DNA of 64,000 nucleotides from DASSUW01 sp963740605 (GTDB lineage Bacteria; Actinomycetota; Thermoleophilia; Solirubrobacterales; Solirubrobacteraceae): the NCBI GenBank assembly GCA_963740605.1, contig CAVUFC010000022.1, positions 806,001 to 870,000 of the forward strand. Reading direction: 5' to 3'. The notes under the pieces are model-generated. The model saw only the letters and a program-made list of their open reading frames with translations. It searched no databases and was not told the origin of the DNA. This document shows positions 40,742 through 48,211 of the stretch, one piece after another. How positions within the stretch are numbered: position 1 is the stretch's first letter; each line of letters starts with the position of its first letter. Both the position numbers and the translations under genes were made by a program.

Positions 40742-41200
40742 CTACAGCACCCCCGGGGGTTTGCGTACACGTTCGGTCTCGCCGGCGGCCATCGCTCCGC
40801 CGACGATCATCAGGATCGTGCCCAGCAGCGCGCCGTAGTACCCGAGCTGCAGCGAGATCGCGCCGCCCGGCTCGCCCGGGCGGTCGAGGAAGCCGGTGTA
40901 GGCGACGAGGCCGAACGCGGCGATCGCGGCCACCGCGGTCATCTCACCGCGCGCCCACGACAGCTCGTGGTCGCGGATCACGATCCAGATCAGGATGAAC
41001 GGCGCGGCGGCCGCGGCGAGCAGCAGCCAGCGCATGAGCGGATGCACCTCCCAGCCGCTGAGCGCCCCGCGCTGCCCGTCGATGACCGCGTTCGGGTTGT
41101 CCGGATCGGTCTCGTACCAGGGCAGGAAGAGGCAGGCCGCCAGCAGGAGCCCGCCCACCGCAGCGACGAGCTCTCCCCTTCCCAGGCGGCCGAAGTGCAT
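40742..41200 (-). CDS. integral membrane protein, four predicted helices
   Basis: 152 residues from ATG 41200 ('MHFGRLGRGELVAAVGGLLL'). Hydrophobic segments: 'ELVAAVGGLLLAACLFLPWY', 'WLLLAAAAAPFILIWIVI', 'MTAVAAIAAFGLVAYTGFL' and 'LGYYGALLGTILMIVGGAMA'. 'FLPWYETDPDNPNAVIDGQR' marks the first outer loop, a pattern common in small actinobacterial membrane proteins of unknown function. Its stop abuts the glpX start. Confidence 0.75.
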   Translation of the reverse strand: MHFGRLGRGELVAAVGGLLLAACLFLPWYETDPDNPNAVIDGQRGALSGWEVHPLMRWLLLAAAAAPFILIWIVIRDHELSWARGEMTAVAAIAAFGLVAYTGFLDRPGEPGGAISLQLGYYGALLGTILMIVGGAMAAGETERVRKPPGVL

Positions 41201-41226
41201 GTGCGGCGAGCCTATAGGGTGCCCGC

Positions 41227-42162
41227 GTGCCCGAGCCTCGTTGGGGTCTGACCGTCCCGTTCGCCGGCGTTCCGCTCGCCGATCACGAGCCACTGGTGCG
41301 GCGCGCGGAGGCAGCCGGCTACGACGACCTGTGGACCGGCGAGACCAACGGCCCCGACGGCTTCACGCCGCTCGTGCTCGCCGCGGCGTGGACCGAGCGG
41401 ATGCGGCTCGGCACCGGCGTCGTGAACCCGTACACGCGCGGGCGCGCGGTGCTCGCTCAGCACGCGGCGGCGCTCGCCGACGCGAGCGGCGGGCGCTTCG
41501 TGCTCGGCCTCGGCGCGTCGTCGAACGTGATCGTCGAGCGCTGGAACGAGGTGCCGTTCGAGAAGCCGCTGACGCGCTTGCGCGAGACGATCCCGATGTT
41601 GCGCGAAGTGCTGGCGGGCGGCCGCGGCGCGGGCGGCTTCAAGCTCGAGACGCCGCCGGCGCAGCCCGTACCGATCGTGCTGGCGGCGCTGCGGGACAAG
41701 ATGCTGCGGCTCGGCGGCGAGCTCGCCGACGGGACGTTCACCAACTTCCTGCCCCTCTCCGCGGCCGAGCATGTCGTCGCGCGCGTGCGGGAGGGCGAGG
41801 CCGGACGCGAGCCGACCGAGGTCATCTGCCGCTTCTTCTGCATCCCGGGTGACGGGCTCGACACCGCCCGCTTCATGTTCGCCGCCTACGCCACCGTGCC
41901 GGTCTACGAGGCGTTCTTCCGCAGCCTCGGCTGGGGCGACGCGATCGACCCGATGGTGACTGCCTGGCGTGGCGGCGACCGGCGCACGGCGCTGGCCGCA
42001 GTCCCGGAGGCGCTCGTGCGCGAGATCTTCATCTTCGGCGACCCGCCGGCGATGCGCGCGCGGCTGGGCGAGTACGTCGAGCGCGGCATCACGACGCTGG
42101 TGCTGACGCCGATCGCCGCACCGGATCAGCTCCCGGACCTGATCGACGGCCTGGGGCCGTGA
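41227..42162 (+). CDS. LLM-class (F420-dependent type) oxidoreductase
   Basis: 311 residues from GTG 41227. A TIM-barrel luciferase-like monooxygenase fold: 'GYDDLWTGETNGPDGFTPLV', 'MRLGTGVVNPYTRGRAVLAQ' (the non-prolyl cis-peptide strand), 'GGRFVLGLGASSNVIVERWN' and 'VPIVLAALRDKMLRLGGELA'. These favour F420 rather than FMN as cofactor, but the substrate is unknown. It overlaps the tag gene by four bases (ATGA-type, GTGA), so the two are co-expressed. Confidence 0.9.
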   Translation: MPEPRWGLTVPFAGVPLADHEPLVRRAEAAGYDDLWTGETNGPDGFTPLVLAAAWTERMRLGTGVVNPYTRGRAVLAQHAAALADASGGRFVLGLGASSNVIVERWNEVPFEKPLTRLRETIPMLREVLAGGRGAGGFKLETPPAQPVPIVLAALRDKMLRLGGELADGTFTNFLPLSAAEHVVARVREGEAGREPTEVICRFFCIPGDGLDTARFMFAAYATVPVYEAFFRSLGWGDAIDPMVTAWRGGDRRTALAAVPEALVREIFIFGDPPAMRARLGEYVERGITTLVLTPIAAPDQLPDLIDGLGP

Positions 42163-42728
42163 GCGACGGCCTGGTCGACGGCCGGTGCTGGTGGGGCTCC
42201 TCCGCTCCTGAGTACATCGCCTACCACGACGAGGAGTGGGGCCGCCCGGTCCGTGACACCCGTGCGCTGTTCGAGAAGCTCTGCCTCGAGGCGTTCCAGT
42301 CCGGCCTGTCGTGGATCACGATCCTGCGCAAGCGCGAGAACTTCCGCGCCGCGTTCGCCGGGTTCGACATCGTGCGCGTCGCCGCGTTCGGCGAGCAGGA
42401 CGTCGCGCGCCTGATGGCCGACGAGGGAATCGTCCGCAACCGCGCGAAGATCGACGCGACGATCAACAACGCGCGCGCGGCGACCGACCTCGACCTCGCC
42501 GAGCTGCTGTGGTCGTTCGCCCCCGAGCCGCGGCCGCGGCCCCGCTCACCCGAGGAGATCCCGGCGTCGACGCCCGAGTCGGCCGCGATGGCGAAGGAGC
42601 TCAAGAAGCGGGGATTCCGCTTCGTCGGCCCCACGACCGCCTACGCGATGATGCAGGCGTGCGGCCTCGTCGACGACCACCTCGCGGGGTGCCTTGTCAC
42701 GGTAGGCCGAGGAAGCGGTTCTTCGTGA
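42159..42728 (+). CDS. tag: DNA-3-methyladenine glycosylase I
   Basis: 189 residues. 'RCWWGSSAPEYIAYHDEEWG' carries the Cys and His zinc ligands, 'FEKLCLEAFQSGLSWITILR' and 'KRENFRAAFAGFDIVRVAAF' the recognition helices, and 'GIVRNRAKIDATINNARAAT' the catalytic-side helix. 'FVGPTTAYAMMQACGLVDDH' with a final Cys completes the zinc site. It removes 3-methyladenine from alkylated DNA. The C-terminus overlaps the convergent glycoside hydrolase gene by 32 bases. Confidence 0.94.
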   Translation: MSDGLVDGRCWWGSSAPEYIAYHDEEWGRPVRDTRALFEKLCLEAFQSGLSWITILRKRENFRAAFAGFDIVRVAAFGEQDVARLMADEGIVRNRAKIDATINNARAATDLDLAELLWSFAPEPRPRPRSPEEIPASTPESAAMAKELKKRGFRFVGPTTAYAMMQACGLVDDHLAGCLVTVGRGSGSS

Positions 42729-43680
42729 GCTCGGCGCGGAGCGCGGCCGCGCTGTTCGGGTAGCGGGCCAGCCGGAACGGGCCGCCGGTCAGGTTGCCCT
42801 GGTTGTAGACCAGCATCTTCACGCGCGGGTGCGAGTTCACGAACTGGAAGAACTGGTGCACGAAGCTCGGGCTGTCGGCGCCCCACATCGCCCACTCGCC
42901 GAAGACGAACGGCATGCCCTTGAAGTCGTTGTAGAAGGTCTTGAGGTCCGTGAAGTTGGGGAACTTCGAGTAGAAGTCGGTGCCGACCCAGTCGACGTAC
43001 TGCTTGCCCGGCCAGTACGCCCGCGCCCGGTTCTGGTGGATGTTGGGCGTGCCCTCGGTCTGCGGCACCCAGGCCATCGCCACCAGCGGCACCGGCAGCG
43101 CGGTCGCGTTGGTGTCGAGCGCCGGCAGGTGGAGCTTCGCCAGCTTGGCGTCGATGTCGGCGACCGGGCCGCCGCGCAGGATCAGCGTCGCGCGCCGCCA
43201 GGCGGCGATGAACGCCTTCGTCGAATGCGACTTGCCGCGCGAGCTGCCGTCGCGGTTGTAGGCGCTGTAGCCGTTGTTGGTCTGGTTCATCTCGGCCAGG
43301 AAGCGCACGTACGTGGGCTTGCCGTACTCGGCGATCTGGAGGTTGGTGCGGATCAGGTAGCGGTCGCCCTCGCCGTTGGCGATGCCGAGCGGCGTGATGA
43401 CCTCCTTGGTGCCGTAGCCGTCCTGCGTGGAGATGTGGAGCATCAGGCGAGAGCCGCTCTGCTCCGCCGCCTTGTAGATGAAGCCGGTCGGGCCGCCCCA
43501 CTTGTGGAAGAAGCCGAACACGGACGGGTGCTTGCCGGCCTGCTGCTTGAACGTGTTGATCGACTTCGAGCCCGTGACGCCCGTGTACACCTTGCCCTTG
43601 GGCGGGGTCAGCTTGGCGGCTGACGCGGCCGGGGCGATCGCGAGGGTGAGCAGTACGGTGAGGGCGGCGAGGCGGCGCAT
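42697..43680 (-). CDS. secreted GH26-like glycoside hydrolase
   Basis: 327 residues from ATG 43680; signal peptide 'LAALTVLLTLAIAPAASAAK'. A TIM-barrel beta-mannanase-like pattern: 'FGFFHKWGGPTGFIYKAAEQ', acid/base Glu in 'YVRFLAEMNQ', 'WVGTDFYSKFPNFTDLKTFY' and a nucleophile-type Glu in 'PFVFGEWAMWGADSPSFVHQ'. The family is probably GH26 or a close clan GH-A member acting outside the cell on a polysaccharide. The exact substrate cannot be read from sequence. Confidence 0.82.
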   Translation of the reverse strand: MRRLAALTVLLTLAIAPAASAAKLTPPKGKVYTGVTGSKSINTFKQQAGKHPSVFGFFHKWGGPTGFIYKAAEQSGSRLMLHISTQDGYGTKEVITPLGIANGEGDRYLIRTNLQIAEYGKPTYVRFLAEMNQTNNGYSAYNRDGSSRGKSHSTKAFIAAWRRATLILRGGPVADIDAKLAKLHLPALDTNATALPVPLVAMAWVPQTEGTPNIHQNRARAYWPGKQYVDWVGTDFYSKFPNFTDLKTFYNDFKGMPFVFGEWAMWGADSPSFVHQFFQFVNSHPRVKMLVYNQGNLTGGPFRLARYPNSAAALRAELTKNRFLGLP

Positions 43681-43719
43681 ATCCACATCATCGGCGGGTC
43701 GCCGGGTACGTTGACCCCG

Positions 43720-44424
43720 GTGGATCGACCTCTCCATGAGTTGCTCGCGGAGGTGCGCCCGCGCGAGCGCGCACCGGCGGACCGCCCGTTCGTGTACGTG
43801 AACATGATCGAGACGCTCGACGGCCACGCCGCGATCGACGGCCGCTCGTCCGCCCTCGGCGACGCCGCCGACCTCGAGAACTTGCTCGAGCTGCGGGCGC
43901 TGGCCGACGCGGTCCTGATCGGCATCGGCACCCTCCGCGCCGAGGGCTACGCGCAGCTTGTGCGCAGCCCCGAGCGGCGGGCGCGCCGCGCCGCCGCAGG
44001 CCTGCCCGGGGACCCACCGGCGGTGCTCATCTCCCGCCGCTTCGATATCCCGTGGGAGGCGGGGTTGTTCGCCGCGCCGGAGCAGCCGGTGCTCATCTAC
44101 ACGGGCGCCGACGGCTCGGCGGCGGACGTCGCCGCGCCGGTCGAAGTGATCCGCCTCGGCGATCCGAGCCCGGCCGCGGTGCTCGCCGACCTCCGCGCCC
44201 GCGACGTGCGCGCGCTGCTGTGCGAGGGCGGCCCGACGCTGTTCGGCGCCCTGCTCGCCGGCGGGCTGTGCGACGAGCTGTTCCTCACGCTGTTCCCGCT
44301 CCTGAGCGGCGATGTCGCCGAGCCGGGCATCACGGCCGGCGACCGTTTCCCGGCGCCGATCGAGGCCGAGCTGCTGTGGGTGCGACAGGCCGGGTCGGAG
44401 CTGCTGCTGCGATACGCCGTATAG
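43720..44424 (+). CDS. RibD C-terminal / dihydrofolate reductase-like protein
   Basis: 234 residues from GTG 43720 (TTG 43711 is an alternative). 'FVYVNMIETLDGHAAIDGRS' is the NADPH and substrate strand, 'LRALADAVLIGIGTLRAEGY' the conserved helix, and 'ALLCEGGPTLFGALLAGGLC' then 'DELFLTLFPLLSG' the RibD-C signature. Family members reduce pteridine- or pyrimidine-type substrates with NADPH; this one is unlinked to riboflavin genes. It is followed 11 bases later by an SDR gene. Confidence 0.88.
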   Translation: MDRPLHELLAEVRPRERAPADRPFVYVNMIETLDGHAAIDGRSSALGDAADLENLLELRALADAVLIGIGTLRAEGYAQLVRSPERRARRAAAGLPGDPPAVLISRRFDIPWEAGLFAAPEQPVLIYTGADGSAADVAAPVEVIRLGDPSPAAVLADLRARDVRALLCEGGPTLFGALLAGGLCDELFLTLFPLLSGDVAEPGITAGDRFPAPIEAELLWVRQAGSELLLRYAV

Positions 44425-44435
44425 GGTCCGCGCCC

Positions 44436-45185
44436 ATGCGAATCGACGGAGCGGGCGCGTTGGTGGCGGGCGGGGCCTCCGGACTGGGAGCGGCGACCGC
44501 GCGGCGGCTGCACGCCGCCGGAGCGCGGCTGACGATCGCCGATCTGAACGCTGAAAAGGGCGCGGCGCTGGCCGAGGAACTCGACGCGCAGTTCGTGCAG
44601 ACCGACGTCACGAACGCCGGGCAGGTGGCTGCCGCGGTCGAGACCGCGGGCGAGCTGCGGATCTCCGTCTGCTGCGCCGGGATCGGCTGGGCGGAGCGGA
44701 CGGCCGGCAAGCGCGGGCCACACAGCTTCGACCCGTTCCAGACCGTGATCAACGTGAACCTGATCGGGACGTTCAACGTGCTCCGGCTCGCCGCCGCGGC
44801 GATGCTCGGCAACGAGCCCGACGCCGAGGGCGAGCGCGGCGTCTGCATCAACACGGCCTCGATCGCCGCGTATGACGGGCAGATCGGCCAGATCGCCTAC
44901 TCGGCCTCCAAGGGCGGCATCGTCGGGATGACGCTCCCGGCGGCGCGCGACCTCGCGTCGATGGGCATCCGCGTCGTCACGATCGCGCCCGGCCTGTTCG
45001 ACACCCCGCTGCTCGCTGGGCTGCCTGAGGAGGCACGGATCGCGCTGGGCGAGCAGGTCCCGCACCCGCACCGGCTCGGACGGCCGGAGGAGTACGGCGA
45101 CCTCGCGGCTCACATCGTCGCGAACCCGATGCTCAACGGCGAGGTGATCCGCCTCGACGGCGCCCTACGAATGCCGCCGCGCTAG
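44436..45185 (+). CDS. short-chain dehydrogenase (HSD17B10-like 3-hydroxyacyl-CoA type)
   Basis: 249 residues from ATG 44436. The NAD-binding motif 'GALVAGGASGLGAATARRLH' is followed by Asp in 'IADLN' (NAD preference). 'CCAGIG' replaces the usual N-N-A-G, and the catalytic Ser/Tyr/Lys lie in 'NTASIAAYDGQIGQIAYSAS'. The insertion 'DAEGERGVCINTASIAAYDG' and the end 'PHPHRLGRPEEYGDLAAHIV' are typical of type II 3-hydroxyacyl-CoA dehydrogenases. Its 3' end overlaps the convergent membrane-protein gene by 53 bases. Confidence 0.9.
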   Translation: MRIDGAGALVAGGASGLGAATARRLHAAGARLTIADLNAEKGAALAEELDAQFVQTDVTNAGQVAAAVETAGELRISVCCAGIGWAERTAGKRGPHSFDPFQTVINVNLIGTFNVLRLAAAAMLGNEPDAEGERGVCINTASIAAYDGQIGQIAYSASKGGIVGMTLPAARDLASMGIRVVTIAPGLFDTPLLAGLPEEARIALGEQVPHPHRLGRPEEYGDLAAHIVANPMLNGEVIRLDGALRMPPR

Positions 45186-45552
45186 ACACCGCGAACACCG
45201 CGGCGAGGATCAGCGCGAGCTGGCCGCCGCCGAACGCGTAGCCGAGGACCACCGCGATGCCCGCCATCGCGGCGTAGGTCACGCCGGTCAGCAGCTCGGC
45301 CTTGCGGCGCCACTCGCGCCAGTGGATCGGGTCGAGCGGGCGCTTTTCGGCGCGCCGGATCGCCGGCGTCATCGTCGCCGCGCTGAGTAGGCCGAGCACC
45401 GCGCCGGCGCAGCACAGCCACCACACGGGCGACCCGTCCGCCAGCAGCAGGATCGTGACGAGCACGGCAAACGGGACGAACGCGAGCTCGACCCGGCGGA
45501 CCCATCGCAGCGTCGCCGCCGGGTCGTCACCTGCTGGCGTGAGCCATTCCAT
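45133..45552 (-). CDS. hypothetical membrane protein
   Basis: 139 residues from ATG 45552 ('MEWLTPAGDDPAATLRWVRR'). Four hydrophobic segments, including 'VELAFVPFAVLVTILLLADG', 'WWLCCAGAVLGLLSAATM' and 'LALILAAVFAVSSAAAFVGR', with a basic loop between them. The last 17 codons lie antisense to the end of the SDR gene. No family recognised. Confidence 0.65.
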   Translation of the reverse strand: MEWLTPAGDDPAATLRWVRRVELAFVPFAVLVTILLLADGSPVWWLCCAGAVLGLLSAATMTPAIRRAEKRPLDPIHWREWRRKAELLTGVTYAAMAGIAVVLGYAFGGGQLALILAAVFAVSSAAAFVGRRRGGSPRR

Positions 45553-45611
45553 CGTCAGGTAGTGGTACCCGGAATTTGGATTTCGCCTGCCAGGCACCCG
45601 CTTGCATCTCG

Positions 45612-47282
45612 TCACCGATCGGCGGCGCGAACCAGCGCGGGTGCCTTCGGCGAAGTGACGTGGCCGATCATCTCCCGGGCGGGCCCGCCGGGGCGGAACA
45701 TCGGCAGGCAATCGCTGTCCGGATCGACCGCGATGCGCACGAGCGCGGGACCGTCGTGCGCCAGCGCGGACTCGATGTCGTCGCACGACTTCACTCCGAA
45801 CGCCGACGCGAGCGCGGGCCAGTCGGGGGTCGCGCCGAGGTCGACCGCGCTGCGCCGGCCGCCCCAGAACATGTCCTGTTGCTGGCGGACCATGCCGAGC
45901 GAGCGGTTGTCGAGCGCGACGACCTTGACCGGCACGCGCTCGTGCGCGGCGGTCGCGAGCTCCTGCACGTGCATCAGCAGCGAGGCCTCGCCGGTCACGC
46001 ACACGACGGTTTTGTCGGGCGCGGCGATCTGGGCGCCGATCGCGGCCGGCAGGCCGAAGCCCATCGTGCCGAGGCCGCCCGACGTGATCCAGCGCCGCGG
46101 ATGCTCGAAGCGCAGGCGGTTGGCCGCCCACATCTGGTGCTGGCCGACGTCCGTGGTGACGATCGTGTCGGCGTCGATCGCGTCGTTGAGGGCGTCGAGG
46201 GCGGCCTCGGCGTCGTTGCGCGGCGTCGGGTCGGCGCGCCAGCCGTCGATCCGTTCCCACCACGCGGCGAGATCGTTCGGGCCCTGGAAGGCCGCGGCGA
46301 TCGCCTGTAGCGCCCGCTTGGCGTCCCCGACGATCGGGACGTGCGCGGCGACGTTCTTGCCGATCTCCGCGGGGTCGACGTCGATGTGCACGATCTTGGC
46401 CCGCGGCGCGAACTCGTCGAGCGCCCCGGTCACGCGGTCGTCGAAGCGGGCGCCGACGGCGACGATCAGGTCCGCTTCGTCCATCGCCCAGTTCGCCGCG
46501 CAGGTGCCGTGCATGCCGAGCATCCCGAGCCATTGCGGGTCGCTCGCCGGGAACGTGCCGAGCGCCATCAGCGTCGTGGTCACCGGCATGCCGGTGAGGT
46601 GGGCGAGGGCGATGAGCTCCTGCGACGCGCCGGCGTGCACGACGCCACCGCCCGCGTACAGGACCGGCCGCCGCGCCGCGGCGATCGCCTGGGCGGCGAT
46701 GTGCGTCTGGCGCCCGTTCGGCTTCGTCCGCGGCCGGTAGCCCGGGAGTTGCGGCGCGTGCGGCGGCACGTCGCGCGCGGGCGCGGCAGCAATGTCGGTC
46801 GGGACGTCGAGCAGGACCGGACCCGGGCGCCCCGTGGTCGCGAGGTGGATCGCGTCGGCGACCGCCTGGCCGATCTCGTCGGGGCGTTCGATCGCGAGCG
46901 AGTGCTTGACGATCGGCGCGGTGATCCCGATCGTGTCCGCCTCCTGGAATGCGTTGCTGCCGCGCAGCGCCGTGCGGACCTGGCCGGTGACGAACAGCGT
47001 CGGGACCGAGTCCATGTGGGCGTCGCAGATCGGCGTGACGAGATTGGTCGCGCCCGGGCCGCTGGTGGCGAACGCGACGCCGACGCGTCCCGTCGCCCGT
47101 GCGTATCCCTCGGCCGCGTGGCCGGCGGCGGCCTCGTGGCGCATCAGCACGTGCCGGATCTTCGAGTCCAGCAGCGCGTCGTAGAGCGGGAGGCTCGCGC
47201 CGCCCGGCATGCCGAAGACGGTGTCGACCCCGGCGCGCTCGAGCGCCGCGATCAGAGCATCCGCGCCGCGGAATTCGCCCAC
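45612..47282 (-). CDS. ilvB: acetolactate synthase large subunit-like TPP enzyme
   Basis: Start taken at GTG 47282 (556 residues, 'VGEFRGADALIAALERAGVD'), where family similarity begins; ATGs at 47354 and 47372 would add 24-30 residues coded by palindromic repeats. Motifs: catalytic Glu in 'HVLMRHEAAAGHAAEGYARA', 'AFATSGPGATNLVTPICDAH' and the TPP-binding 'VCVTGEASLLMHVQELATAA' (a Glu replacing the usual Asp of GDG). 'MVRQQQDMFW' is the acetohydroxyacid synthase signature. No small subunit (ilvN) or other branched-chain gene is near, so a paralogue with another role is possible. Confidence 0.85.
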   Translation of the reverse strand: MGEFRGADALIAALERAGVDTVFGMPGGASLPLYDALLDSKIRHVLMRHEAAAGHAAEGYARATGRVGVAFATSGPGATNLVTPICDAHMDSVPTLFVTGQVRTALRGSNAFQEADTIGITAPIVKHSLAIERPDEIGQAVADAIHLATTGRPGPVLLDVPTDIAAAPARDVPPHAPQLPGYRPRTKPNGRQTHIAAQAIAAARRPVLYAGGGVVHAGASQELIALAHLTGMPVTTTLMALGTFPASDPQWLGMLGMHGTCAANWAMDEADLIVAVGARFDDRVTGALDEFAPRAKIVHIDVDPAEIGKNVAAHVPIVGDAKRALQAIAAAFQGPNDLAAWWERIDGWRADPTPRNDAEAALDALNDAIDADTIVTTDVGQHQMWAANRLRFEHPRRWITSGGLGTMGFGLPAAIGAQIAAPDKTVVCVTGEASLLMHVQELATAAHERVPVKVVALDNRSLGMVRQQQDMFWGGRRSAVDLGATPDWPALASAFGVKSCDDIESALAHDGPALVRIAVDPDSDCLPMFRPGGPAREMIGHVTSPKAPALVRAADR

Positions 47283-47296
47283 GGGGCGAATTCCGC
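47268..47296. repeat. palindromic repeat with GAATTC core, copy 1
   Basis: GCGGAATTCGCCC-ACG-GGGCGAATTCCGC: perfect 13-base arms with a 3-base loop. It overlaps the likely GTG start of the ilvB-like gene, so an RNA hairpin would cover the start. A second copy is at 47509-47537. Confidence 0.8.
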
Positions 47297-47297
47297 C

Positions 47298-47331
47298 GGG
47301 GTTTTCGCCTGGGGAGCGAAACCCCCAGGGA
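47298..47331. promoter_or_regulatory. overlapping alternative hairpins in the ilvB-like leader
   Basis: GGGGTTTTCGC (47298-47308) pairs with GCGAAACCCC (47316-47325). The same region can instead form CCTGGGG/CCCCAGG (47308-47314 with 47322-47328). The two stems exclude each other, as in attenuators, but there is no U-tract and no leader peptide was identified. Confidence 0.35.
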
Positions 47332-47417
47332 GGGTGCGTGGTGCGTTGGTGCATGGACGGCCTTTCGGGCACGAGGACGGACAGGGAGGGATGCCGAGCT
47401 GCGGGGAGCTCAGCCGG

Positions 47418-47744
47418 CTACGCGTACGCCGACGAGCACGCACTCGGCGCGCATAAGTCGGTCGGCGTGGCGTGTGGCCATGTCCGACAGCATCCCACCG
47501 CTGTCAAAGCGGAATTCGCCCGCGGGACGAATTCCGCGGACGACATCAGCGCCGCCGCCTGCTCGTCGATCAGCCGGATGCGGGCCTGGACGAGCTCCGC
47601 CAGGAAGGCGTCGAAGTCGGCGAAGTGGCGGTGCAGGACGCCCTTGGCGACGCCCGCCTCGGTCGTGACGGCTCGGCTCGTCAGCGCGTTCGACCCGTCC
47701 CGGAGCAGCACGCGCTCAGCGGCGGCGAAGAGCTGCTCGCGCAC
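47418..47744 (-). pseudogene. truncated TetR-family regulator
   Basis: From GTG 47744 the frame encodes a normal TetR DNA-binding domain ('QLFAAAERVLLRDGSNALTS', 'RAVTTEAGVAKGVLHRHFAD') and the start of the ligand domain ('AFLAELVQARIRLIDEQAAA'). After residue 65 it passes through the second GAATTC palindrome (47509-47537) and ends in unrelated sequence at about 109 residues; intact members have about 190. Insertion of the palindromic element or a deletion next to it has removed most of the effector domain. It may still bind DNA. Confidence 0.7.
47509..47537. repeat. palindromic repeat with GAATTC core, copy 2
   Basis: GCGGAATTCGCCC-gcg-GGACGAATTCCGC, 12 of 13 arm bases paired. Same arms as the copy at 47268. 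It lies within the truncated TetR gene, at the point where its protein similarity stops. Confidence 0.75.
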
Positions 47745-47769
47745 GTCGCGGATGGCGATAAGCCCTGGG

Positions 47770-48180
47770 CCTTCCGTCGTCGACGTCGGTTGCGGCACGG
47801 GCATCGTCGCCCGGCAGTTCGCGGCGGCCGAGTGCAGCGTGCTCGGAGTCGAGATCGACGAGCGGATGGCCGCATTCGCGTCGCGGGACGGGCTCCAGGT
47901 CGAGGTCTCGCCGTTCGAGCGCTGGGACCCTGCCGGCCGCGTGGCGCGCGGTGGGCGCGTTCCACGCAGCGCAGCGGTGGCGGTTCGACTGGGAGCGGGT
48001 CTACACGCGCGACGAATGGCTCGGGCAGGTCCCGACGTCGGCGGTCACAGTCGCTTCCCGCGCGCCAAGCTCGATCAGTTGCTCGCGGCCTTCGGAGCCG
48101 CGATCGACGCCGTCGGTGGCCGCTTCGCGATCCGGTACGTCACCGTCGCGGTGACCGCGACGCGTACGGGCGCCGCCTGA
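47770..48180 (+). pseudogene. remnant of a class I SAM-dependent methyltransferase
   Basis: Motif I 'VVDVGCGTGIVARQFAAAEC' and 'LGVEIDERMAAFASRDGLQV' are intact in one frame to about 47940. The text then jumps to 'RWRFDWERVYTRDEWLGQVP' in another frame and returns to the first for 'KLDQLLAAFGAAIDAVGGRF' to the stop at 48180. The central 100 or so residues of the family (motifs II-IV) are gone, as is an N-terminus. A decayed gene overlapping the 5' end of the truncated TetR gene on the other strand. Confidence 0.75.
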
Positions 48181-48211
48181 ACACCGCACCAAATGAGTAG
48201 CGTTGCCGCGC

